Below are positions 40,072-48,700 of a DNA stretch of 64,000 nucleotides, piece by piece. The notes below the pieces were generated by a model, which did no database searches, had not been told where the DNA came from, and worked only from the letters and a program-made list of their open reading frames with translations. This DNA is from Streptomyces sp. A012304 (GTDB lineage Bacteria; Actinomycetota; Actinomycetes; Streptomycetales; Streptomycetaceae): the NCBI RefSeq assembly GCF_026008495.1, contig NZ_BQUN01000128.1, positions 38,838-102,837 on the forward strand. Direction: 5' to 3'. Position numbers and translations under genes: made by a program. Every line of letters begins with the position of its first letter. Position 1 is the stretch's first letter.

Positions 40072-41475
40072 GTGGCCGCCAGCAGCACCCCCGATACGGC
40101 ACCTGCCGCACCCGCCGCCCGGCGGGACCGCACCCACTACCTGTACATCGCGGTGATCGTCGCGGTCGCCATCGGCATCGCCGTGGGCCTGATCGCGCCG
40201 GACTTCGCGGTCGAGCTGAAGCCCATCGGCACGGGCTTCGTGAACCTGATCAAGATGATGATCTCGCCGATCATCTTCTGCACGATCGTGCTGGGCATCG
40301 GTTCGGTCCGCAAGGCCGCCAAGGTCGGCGCAGTCGGCGGTATCGCCCTCGCCTACTTCACGGTGATGTCGCTGGTGGCGCTGGGTATCGGCCTGGTCGT
40401 CGGCAACATCCTGGAGCCGGGCACCGGCCTCGCGATCACCGACGCGGTCAAGGAGACCGGCCAGGCGCAGGTGTCGGCGGAGGCCAAGGACACCACCGAG
40501 TTCCTGCTGGGCATCATCCCCACCACGATCGTCTCCGCGTTCACCGGCGGCGAGGTCCTCCAGACCCTGCTCGTGGCGCTGCTCGCGGGCTTCGCCCTCC
40601 AGGCCATGGGGTCGGCCGGGCAGCCGATCCTGCGCGGTGTGGAGCACATCCAGCGGCTCGTCTTCCGCATCCTCGCCATGGTGATGTGGGCCGCCCCGAT
40701 CGGTGCCTTCGGCGCCATCGCCGCGGTCACCGGTTCCGCCGGCGTCGACGCGCTGAAGAGCCTCGCGGTGCTGATGCTCGGCTTCTACGTCACCTGTGTG
40801 CTGTTCGTGTTCATCATCCTCGGCGCGCTGCTGAAGATCGTCTCCGGCCTGAACATCCTCACGCTCTTCAAGTACCTGGGCCGTGAGTTCCTGCTGATCC
40901 TCTCCACCTCCTCCTCCGAGTCGGCGCTGCCGCGTCTCATCGCGAAGATGGAGCACCTCGGTGTCAGCAAGCCCGTCGTCGGCATCACCGTCCCGACCGG
41001 CTACTCCTTCAACCTCGACGGCACCATGATCTACATGACCATGGCCTCGCTGTTCATCGCCGACGCCATGGGCACGCCGATGTCGGTCGGCGAGCAGATC
41101 CCGCTGCTGCTGTTCCTGCTGGTCGCCTCCAAGGGCGCCGCCGGTGTCACCGGCGCCGGCCTCGCGACGCTGGCCGGCGGCCTCCAGTCGCACAAGCCCG
41201 CCCTGGTGGACGGCATCGGCCTCATCGTCGGTATCGACCGCTTCATGAGCGAGGCCCGCGCCCTGACCAACTTCGCCGGCAACGCCGTCGCCACTGTCCT
41301 GATCGGCACCTGGACGAAGGAGATCGACAAGGCCCGCGTGCAGCAGGTGCTCGCCGGCGCGGCGCCCTTCGACGAGAAGACCCTCCTCGACGACGGCCAC
41401 GGCTCCGCCCCGGCGGCCGAGGCGGACCTGCCCGAGCAGCGCGAGGGCGGCGAGAAGGAACTCGCCAAGGCCTGA
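40072..41475 (+). CDS. C4-dicarboxylate symporter, DctA/GltP family
   Basis: This 467-residue transporter of the DAACS family has about eight helices plus two reentrant loops. The signatures are the serine-rich hairpin STSSSESALPRLIAKMEHLGV, the NLDGT segment (GYSFNLDGTMIYMTMASLFIADA) and the DRFMSEARALTNFAGNAVATVL helix carrying the substrate-binding residues. GTG 40072 is chosen for its AAGGAGGG site 6 nt upstream; frames extend further upstream but through promoter. It imports succinate, fumarate, malate or glutamate with cations. Divergent (152 bp) from the CitA/CitB pair that probably regulates it. Confidence 0.93.
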   Translation: MAASSTPDTAPAAPAARRDRTHYLYIAVIVAVAIGIAVGLIAPDFAVELKPIGTGFVNLIKMMISPIIFCTIVLGIGSVRKAAKVGAVGGIALAYFTVMSLVALGIGLVVGNILEPGTGLAITDAVKETGQAQVSAEAKDTTEFLLGIIPTTIVSAFTGGEVLQTLLVALLAGFALQAMGSAGQPILRGVEHIQRLVFRILAMVMWAAPIGAFGAIAAVTGSAGVDALKSLAVLMLGFYVTCVLFVFIILGALLKIVSGLNILTLFKYLGREFLLILSTSSSESALPRLIAKMEHLGVSKPVVGITVPTGYSFNLDGTMIYMTMASLFIADAMGTPMSVGEQIPLLLFLLVASKGAAGVTGAGLATLAGGLQSHKPALVDGIGLIVGIDRFMSEARALTNFAGNAVATVLIGTWTKEIDKARVQQVLAGAAPFDEKTLLDDGHGSAPAAEADLPEQREGGEKELAKA

Positions 41476-41496
41476 CGGCTCCCCGACTCCGGGTGT

Positions 41497-41521
41497 CCGG
41501 CCCCGCCTGAACCGGGGCCGG
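41497..41521 (+). terminator. first hairpin after the symporter gene
   Basis: CCGGCCCCG (41497-41505) and CGGGGCCGG (41513-41521) form a 9-bp stem with a 7-nt loop. Confidence 0.55.
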
Positions 41522-41561
41522 GCATCCGGCCGTACCCCCCGCTGTACCCGCCCCACCGACT

Positions 41562-41610
41562 CCGGGCGGCTGAGTGCTCCCCCGTAGCTCAGCCGCCCGG
41601 TCTCTTTTTT
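41562..41610 (+). terminator. Rho-independent terminator with T-run
   Basis: A 13-bp stem (41562-41574/41588-41600, CCGGGCGGCTGAG arm) with a 13-nt loop is followed by TCTCTTTTTT, the strongest intrinsic terminator of the window. Confidence 0.85.
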
Positions 41611-41777
41611 GCCCAACCCGGGCCAAGCCGCTTCTTTCTCCGTGATCCGGCATTCATGGGCGGTTAAAGGCGTCAAACCTGCCGAAGAACATTGGCTTAT
41701 TTCTTGCCCTCTCATGGTTTATTTCAGGAATCCCAGGGAAGCCGAAGCCGTTTCCGTTGATTCCCGTTGGCTTGTTC

Positions 41778-41807
41778 TTGACGGGCTGTTTCCCTCGGCT
41801 GTGGGAT
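41778..41807 (+). promoter_or_regulatory. candidate promoter of the LamG/RHS region
   Basis: TTGACG (41778-41783), an 18-nt spacer and TGGGAT (41802-41807); the LamG GTG follows about 40 nt downstream. Confidence 0.4.
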
Positions 41808-41847
41808 GTCCCCGCCTGTAACGATCGTGTGAGCGAAGGGTGAGTCC

Positions 41848-42669
41848 GTGGGGGACGGAAGACGCCGGGCCGGTCTGGCCGGGCTTACAGCGCTTGCCGT
41901 GCTGGGCACGGTTGTGACGGTGGGGCCGCTCCTGGCGCCACAGACGGCGATTGCCGCCGAGAGCAGCGATCGGTCCGCTTCCGGGCGGGCCCTCGCGCAG
42001 GCGGCCGCATCGGGTGAACAGGTCGAAATCCCGCAGGAGCGCACCGAACACGAGACGGTGTTCGCCAATCCCGACGGCCGCACTTTCACCCTTCGTAAAT
42101 CGGTCGTCCCGGTCCGGGTCAAAAAGGACGACGGTGGCTGGACGAACCCCGACGCCACGCTCGTGAAACGCGCGGACGGCTCCGTCGGGCCCCGGGCGGC
42201 CGCGGTGGATCTGTCCTTTTCCGGTGGGGGCGACGGCAAGAAACTGGTCACCATCGCCGAGGACGGGCGCTCGGTCACCCTCGGCTGGCCCGGCAAGCTG
42301 CCGGCACCCCGTCTGGAGGGCACCCGCGCGGTCTACGAGGACGTCCGCCCGGACGTCAACCTGATCCTGACGGCCACCGTGGAGGGCTTCCGGCAGCTCC
42401 TGGAGGTCGAGACGCTCAAGGCCGCCAAGGACCCCGCGCTGGCGTCGCTGACCTACGCGATGGACGTCGAGGGCCTGCGCGTGCGGGAGGGCTCGGCCGG
42501 AAGCATGGAGGCCCTGGACGGCAACGGCAACGTCGTCTTCCGCTCGCCGTCGGCACGGATGTGGAACTCGGCGGGGCAGGCGCGGGACGGCGAGGGCCTG
42601 AGCGCGCAGAGCCTCGGTGCGGCGCCCCCTGGCCGTCACAGCGGCCGATGCGACCCCGTCCGCCGATGA
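41848..42669 (+). CDS. N-terminal part of a frameshifted secreted LamG-domain protein
   Basis: This 273-codon frame encodes a signal peptide (RRAGLAGLTALAVLGTVVTVG and on) and a conserved exported N-terminal region (TEHETVFANPDGRTFTLRKS, GRSVTLGWPGKLPAPRLEGTRAVYEDVRPDVNLILTATVEGFRQLLEVE) found in large LamG/RHS-associated proteins. The frame then fails after ARDGEGLSAQSLGAA and ends in Arg-rich out-of-frame residues. The continuation is in the +1-shifted frame from about 42617 to 45634; one extra C in the run at 42625-42629 explains the shift. Function: probably secreted partner of the RHS protein. Confidence 0.7.
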   Translation: MGDGRRRAGLAGLTALAVLGTVVTVGPLLAPQTAIAAESSDRSASGRALAQAAASGEQVEIPQERTEHETVFANPDGRTFTLRKSVVPVRVKKDDGGWTNPDATLVKRADGSVGPRAAAVDLSFSGGGDGKKLVTIAEDGRSVTLGWPGKLPAPRLEGTRAVYEDVRPDVNLILTATVEGFRQLLEVETLKAAKDPALASLTYAMDVEGLRVREGSAGSMEALDGNGNVVFRSPSARMWNSAGQARDGEGLSAQSLGAAPPGRHSGRCDPVRR

Positions 42670-45634
42670 AACGATCCCGCCGGCGGCGGCGAGCCCCGCC
42701 CCAGGCGCACCCCCGGCCGGGGCCCGTCCGGCCGGCCCGGTCGAGGAGGGCGACCCGCTCGCCGGTCCCGGCCTCGGTGACGAGGCGGCCGTGATGGCCG
42801 TGGACGTGACCCCGACGCAGGTCACCGTCACCCCCGACGCGGACCTGATCGCCGACACCACGAGCGCCGAACTGCCCCTGTACATCGACCCGTCGGTGGA
42901 GATGAACGAGTCCGAGCGGACGGTGCTCTCCTCGGACGGGGACGTCTTCTACAACTTCTCCGGCGGCGACAACGGCATGAGCGTGGGCCGCTGCAGTTCG
43001 GCCCTGATCGGCGGCGTGCGCTACTACTGCACCACCGGCAGCGCCTACACCAATCGCATGTACTTCGAGTTCACGCCGGGCAAGCTCAAGGGCAAGCAGG
43101 TGCTGGACGCGACCTTCGCGGTGACCGAGACCTGGTCGTTCTCGTGCGACGCCCGCTGGGTGGACCTGGAACGCACGGACGGCATCTCCTCGTCGACGAA
43201 GTGGCCGGGCCCCGGCGGCCCGAAGTCGGACAACTCCTGGGACCAGATGGGCGACCGGTACGTGTCGGCGGGACGCGGCGACGCGTGCAGTCCGTCGCAG
43301 CCGCGCGCGCCGATCGAGTTCAACGACAACCCGGACGAGACGGACGAGAACCTGACGTCGACGGTGAAGGCGTTCGCGGACGGCAAGTTCTCCACGCTCA
43401 CCCTGATGCTGAAGGCGAAGGACGAGTCGGACCCGATCGCGTGGAAGCGGTTCGACGACGACGCCGTCATCGACGTGGTCTACGTCGGCAAGCCGGCCGT
43501 GCCCACCGAGTACGGCCTGGAGACCGGCACCAACCAGATCTGCTCCAAGAGCGCGACCGCGCCGACGATGTGGTCGGACCCGACGCCCAACCTGGCGGCC
43601 ACCCCGCAGACGGTCGCCGGCGGCGAGTCCGGGGCCTCCCTGCGCGTGTACTTCGACCTGGACGTGAAGAACACCGACGGCACCTGGTCCGACGCCAAGG
43701 AACCCACCACCGGGTCGCTCAGCCCGACCAGCGGTTACGTCGGTGACGGCGTCGACCGGAACAAGACCTGGGACGCCACCCTCACCGACGGCAAGCAGTA
43801 CCGCTACCGGGCCTTCACCCAGTCGTACTACAACAGCGGCGACAGCCACCTGGCCAGTGCGGCCACACCGTTCTGCTACTTCACGGTGGACAGCAGCGCC
43901 CCCAAGCCGCCGACGATCACCTTCAACACCACCTACACGGCGTGCGAACCGGGCGCCTGCACCCCCTCCGGCGCCCCGGGCAGGTCGGGCACGGTGACGT
44001 TCGGACCGGCGAGCGGGGACACGAACGTCGGCTACGACTACAAGCTGTCGACCGACAGCACCTGGCGGCCGTTCAAGAGCGGCGCCACGGTCACCGAGAC
44101 CATCACCCCGATCGACTCGGGCACCATGACGCTGGAGGTACGGGCCAAGGACGCACAGGGCCGCTACGGCAGCAACAAGGTGCGCTTCCTGGTCGCCGAG
44201 GGCGACGGCCCGGTGGGCCGGTGGACGTTCAACGAGGCGTCCGGTGCCGCGGTCGACGTGTCCGCCACCACCACCGCCCTGCGCGACGACGCGACCCTCA
44301 GCGGCGCCACCCGGGTGACCACGGGCCGGCGCGGTGTGGTCACCGAGAACGGCGCGACCGGCGAGGACAAGGCGCTGAAGGTCGGCGGCACGTCGTACGC
44401 GGCGACCGCGGCCAAGGTGCTGGAGACCCAGGCCTCCTACACCGCCGCCGCCTGGGTGCGGCTGGACGCCACCGCGGCGAATGCCACGGTGCTCGGCCAG
44501 GACGGCACCCACTACAGCCCCTTCTTCCTCGGCTACTGCGCCACGGCGAACCGGTGGTGCCTGCGGCTCGCGGACGCCGACGCGGCGACCACCTCACTGG
44601 ACAACCAGCGGGTGAACTCCGTGGAGGCCCCCCAGCTCAAGGTGTGGACCCACCTGGCCGCCGTGGTCGACACCACCGCCAAGACCCTGACGCTGTACGT
44701 CAACGGGGTGCCGCAGGGCACCGACACCCTGACCACCGGCGCCTGGTCGGCGGCGGGCGCGCTGCAGATCGGCCGGGTGAAGTACCGCGGCGGATACGTC
44801 GACCACTTCCCCGGCGAGGTCGACGAGGTCGCGATGTGGCAGGAGGCGAAACTGCCCGAGGCGATCGCCCGCGAGGCGAGCCCGGTCGGCGCGGACGGCA
44901 AGGCGTACGCCGAACTCGTCGCCCAGTACAGCCCCGAGGGCGCCACCGGCACCACGCTCGCCGACACCTCCGGCTACGGCAACACCCTCACCCTGTCCGG
45001 CTCCGGCGCCTCGCTGGACGGGGAGGCCCTGGTCCTCGACGGCGCCGCGGGCGCGGCGACCGCGTCGCGGCCCCTGGTCGCGGACGGCGGCTCCTTCACC
45101 GCGGCCACCACGGTGAACGTCGACACCGCCGCGCTCACCGGCAAGCCGGACGGCTACCGCGCCCAGGTGCTCGGCCAGCGCACCGCCACCGGCTCCTCGT
45201 GGAGCCTGTGGGTGGAGAAGACCGGCACGCTGAGCGAGCCGGTGCTCGACGACGACGGCAACCCGGTCCTGGACGACAACGGCGTCCCGCAGACCACCAC
45301 GGTCGCCGTGGCCCGCTGGCACTTCGGCCGGCTCACCGCCGACGGCGGCGGGACCTCCGTCGTCAGCGACGAGGCGGCCGTCCTGGACAGCGAGGTCGGC
45401 CTGGTCGGCGCGTACGACGCCCGCACCCGGGAGATCACCCTGTTCGTCGGCAGCACACGGCAGGGCGACCCGCTCGCCTACACCGCGTCGGCCGGCACCG
45501 GGGAGTTCGCCGCGGGCAAGGGCTACGTCGGCGGCGCCTGGGGCCACCACCTGCCCGGCCGGATCACCGACATCCGCCTGTGGGCGGGCGCCGTGACCGA
45601 CGCCACCCAGGTCGAGAACCTCATCGGCTACTGA
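42617..45634 (+). CDS. C-terminal part of the frameshifted LamG-domain protein (two LamG domains)
   Basis: This open frame of ~1000 codons continues the protein started at 41848. It begins with a Pro/Ala-rich linker, then AELPLYIDPSVEMNESERTVL, a DNRLRE-like region (NRMYFEFTPGKLKGKQVLDATFAVTETWSF), a fibronectin-like part, and two LamG-type jelly-roll domains. LamG1 has GRWTFNEASG, YTAAAWVRLD and IGRVKYRGGYVDHFPGEVDEVAMW; LamG2 has YGNTLTLSGSG and ITDIRLWAGAV. No initiation signal is seen near 42617, which supports a frameshift rather than a separate gene. It precedes the RHS gene by 91 bp. Confidence 0.75.
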   Translation: MRRPLAVTAADATPSADETIPPAAASPAPGAPPAGARPAGPVEEGDPLAGPGLGDEAAVMAVDVTPTQVTVTPDADLIADTTSAELPLYIDPSVEMNESERTVLSSDGDVFYNFSGGDNGMSVGRCSSALIGGVRYYCTTGSAYTNRMYFEFTPGKLKGKQVLDATFAVTETWSFSCDARWVDLERTDGISSSTKWPGPGGPKSDNSWDQMGDRYVSAGRGDACSPSQPRAPIEFNDNPDETDENLTSTVKAFADGKFSTLTLMLKAKDESDPIAWKRFDDDAVIDVVYVGKPAVPTEYGLETGTNQICSKSATAPTMWSDPTPNLAATPQTVAGGESGASLRVYFDLDVKNTDGTWSDAKEPTTGSLSPTSGYVGDGVDRNKTWDATLTDGKQYRYRAFTQSYYNSGDSHLASAATPFCYFTVDSSAPKPPTITFNTTYTACEPGACTPSGAPGRSGTVTFGPASGDTNVGYDYKLSTDSTWRPFKSGATVTETITPIDSGTMTLEVRAKDAQGRYGSNKVRFLVAEGDGPVGRWTFNEASGAAVDVSATTTALRDDATLSGATRVTTGRRGVVTENGATGEDKALKVGGTSYAATAAKVLETQASYTAAAWVRLDATAANATVLGQDGTHYSPFFLGYCATANRWCLRLADADAATTSLDNQRVNSVEAPQLKVWTHLAAVVDTTAKTLTLYVNGVPQGTDTLTTGAWSAAGALQIGRVKYRGGYVDHFPGEVDEVAMWQEAKLPEAIAREASPVGADGKAYAELVAQYSPEGATGTTLADTSGYGNTLTLSGSGASLDGEALVLDGAAGAATASRPLVADGGSFTAATTVNVDTAALTGKPDGYRAQVLGQRTATGSSWSLWVEKTGTLSEPVLDDDGNPVLDDNGVPQTTTVAVARWHFGRLTADGGGTSVVSDEAAVLDSEVGLVGAYDARTREITLFVGSTRQGDPLAYTASAGTGEFAAGKGYVGGAWGHHLPGRITDIRLWAGAVTDATQVENLIGY
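42625..42629 (+). other. five-C homopolymer at the reading-frame break
   Basis: GGCG-CCCCC-TGG: with four C the N-terminal frame continues as GAAPLAVTAADATPS directly into the downstream frame. With five C it terminates at 42669. Confidence 0.7.
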
Positions 45635-45642
45635 GCCCTCCG

Positions 45643-45697
45643 CGCGGTGCCCGTCCCGCCCGTCCCCCTCCGCGACCGGGGCGGGACGGGCACCGCG
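45643..45697 (+). terminator. 19-bp hairpin between the LamG and RHS genes
   Basis: Arms 45643-45661 and 45679-45697 are perfectly complementary over 19 bp (CGCGGTGCCCGTCCCGCCC) with a 17-nt loop. It starts 9 nt after the LamG stop. It has no T-run, so it may attenuate transcription into the RHS gene. Confidence 0.7.
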
Positions 45698-45725
45698 GCC
45701 TCCCCTCAGCTTCCTGGAGAACCCC

Positions 45726-48700
45726 GTGTCCTCTCGCTCGTACCCCCCTGGCCCCCGGGCCCGGCGTGGCGCGCTGACCGTTCTGCTGACGGTGGTGCTG
45801 TCCGTGCCCGCCTCCCTGACCCCCCTGGCCGCGGCGGCCGAGGCGCCCGGCCGCCCCGACGTGCCCGCCGTCGAACCGACCCGCGTGCAAGCCGTCACCA
45901 CCCCTCGGGCCGCGGCGGCCCGCGCGCAGGTGGCCCGTCAGCGCAAGGCCGACGCCCGCCGCGTGGAGTCCGCCCGCGCCGAACGCGACGTCGCCTGGCC
46001 GAAGGCGTCCGTGTCGACGACCGAGCTGTCCGCGCCGACGCGGAGCAGGACCCCGGTGGCGGTGGAACCGGTGCGGGCCGGCACCGGGGCCGCCGCCTCC
46101 GGCACCGCGAAGGTCACCGTCCTGGACCAGGCGGCCGCCCGCCGGGCGGGCGTGACCGGCGTGCTGTTCACGGTGGCGGCGGGCCGTCCGGGCGCGGCCG
46201 AAGTGACGTTCGACTACAGTTCGTTCGCCTCCGCCGTGGGCGGCAACTGGGCCTCGCGCCTCGGACTGGTCCGGCTGCCCGGGTGCGCCCTGACGACCCC
46301 CGCGAAGGCCGCCTGCCGCACCACCACCGCGGTGGTGTCGGACAACGACGTCACCGCGGAGAAGGTCACCTCCCGCGTCCCGGCCGGTTCGGCGACCGCC
46401 CCCACGGTCATGGCCCTGACCGCCACGTCGGCCACCACCTCCACGGCCGGCTCCGGCGACTTCGAGGCGACCCCGCTGTCGGCGTCGTCGAGCTGGCAGG
46501 CCGGTGCCTCCTCCGGGGCGTTCTCCTGGTCGTACCCGATCACCACACCGCCCGCCGCGGCGGGCCCGGCGCCGGCCCTGGAGCTCTCCTACGGTTCGGG
46601 CGGCGTCGACGGGCGCACCGCCAACACCAACAACCAGTCGTCCCTGGTGGGCGAGGGCTTCGAGCTGACCTCCTCGTCGTACGTCGAGCGCAAGTACGGC
46701 TCGTGCGAGGACGACGGACAGACCGACAAGCACGACCAGTGCTGGAAGTACGACAACGCCTCGCTCGTCCTCAACGGGAAGTCCACCGAACTGGTCAAGG
46801 ACGACACCACGGGCCAGTGGCGCCTGAAGGACGACGACGCCTCCAAGGTCACCCGGCTCACGGACGCCGACAACGGCGACGCCGACGGCGAGTACTGGAA
46901 GGTCGTCACCGGCAACGGCACCACCTACACCTTCGGTCTGAACAAGCTCCCCGGCGCGGGCACCGAGCGCACCCGCTCCGTGTGGACCGTCCCGGTGTTC
47001 GGCGACGACAGCGGCGAGCCCGGCCACAGCAAGGGCAACGAGTTCAAGGACCGCGCGGAGACCCAGGCCTGGCGCTGGAACCTCGACCTGGTCGAGGACG
47101 TCCACGGCAACGCCTCCACGTACTGGTACACCGCCGAGACCAACCACTACGCCAAGAACGGCGACAAGACCGCCCTCGCCTCCTACACCCGCGGCGGCCA
47201 CCTCGACGAGATCCGCTACGGCCAGCGCGCCGACACGCTCTTCACCGCCCCCGCCTCCCACAAGGTGACCTTCACCCACAAGGAGCGCTGCACCGCCTCC
47301 GACTGCTCCTCGCTGACCGCGGACACCGCCGACAACTGGCCCGACGTCCCCTTCGACGCCCTGTGCACGGCGGACGAGGACGACTGCAAGGCCACCGGGC
47401 CGGGGTTCTTCACCCGCAAGCGCCTGACCGCGGTCAACACGTACTTCTGGTCCCGGGCGGCCGAGCCGGACGCCTTCCAGCCGGTCGACGCCTACACGCT
47501 GGAGCAGGAGTTCTTCGACGGGCAGGACATCGGCAACAGCTCCGACCAGGTCCTGGTGCTGAAGTCGGTGCAGCGCACCGGGAAGAACGGCACGGACATC
47601 ACCGTCCCGCCGGTCGACTTCACCTACCAGCAGCGCCCCAACCGCGTCGACTCCACCAGCGACGACATCCTGGCGCTGACCCGCCCGCGCATCGCCTCGA
47701 TCGTCTCCGAGACGGGCGCGATCACCTCCGTCACCTTCTCGGAGCCGGAGTGCGTGCGCGGCAGCCGCATGCCGGCCGCCGAGGACGACAACGACCTGTC
47801 CTGCTACCCGGTGTACTGGGGGATCAACGGCGGCGACCCCCAGCTGGACTGGTTCCACAAGTACCGGGTCACCGCGGTCACCGCCAACGACCCCGCCGCG
47901 GGCAACCCGGGCACGCAGACGTCGTACGAGTACGCCACCCCGGGCTGGCACTACGACGACGACCCCTTCACCAAGGAGAAGGAGCGCACCTGGTCGGTCT
48001 GGCGCGGCTACCAGAAGGTCACCACCTACACCGGTGAGGCGGGAGCCACCCGCTCCAAGACCGTGAAGCTCTTCCACCAGGGCATGAACGGCGACAGGCG
48101 CAAGGACGGAACGACCCGGTCCGCCACGGTCGCCGGCCTCGACCTGGACAACACCACCGCCGTCACCACCGACAACCTCGACGTCGCCGACGTCACCGAC
48201 CACGACCACTACGCGGGCCGGCTGCGTCAGGAGGTCGTCTACTCGGGCGCCACCGCGATCTCGACCGTCGTAAACAACCTGTGGGCCGAGCAGACCGCGA
48301 GCCAGCAGAAGTCGTACGCCCACATCAAGGCGTACTTCGTCAGGTCCGCCCGCACCTACGAGGACACCTATCTCACGGCCGCCCGGAAGTGGCGGGTCAC
48401 CGCGTCCTCCTCCACCTACGACCCGACGTACGGCATGGTCACGTCGGTCGAGAACCACGGCGACTGGTCGGTCACCGGGGACGAGACCTGCACCCGCACC
48501 TGGTACGCGCGCAACGCCGCGAAGGGCCTGACCGAGCTGGTCTCTCGCACCCGCACGGTCGCCCGGGCCTGCGCCACGACGGACGCCTCGCTGAGCCTGC
48601 CCGCGACCTCCGAGACCCGCGGCGACGTCCTGACCGACACGGCCACCGTCTTCGACAACCCGTCCGCGACCGGCTGGAGCCCGGACCAGGTCCCGACCCT

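Larger units (their letters stand above)
41476..41847. other. 372-bp intergenic region, AT-rich downstream half
   Basis: The first ~130 bp hold two terminator hairpins. From about 41600 to 41847 the sequence is visibly less GC-rich than the surrounding genome and contains CTTATTTCTTGCC, GGTTTATTTCAGG and a candidate promoter (41778-41807). No ORF is convincing. It marks the boundary to the LamG/RHS region. Confidence 0.55.

Noticed and set aside
40057..41715. 552-codon minus-strand frame across the symporter
   Set aside because: Asp/Gly/Arg/His-rich and covers a well-conserved transporter on the other strand.
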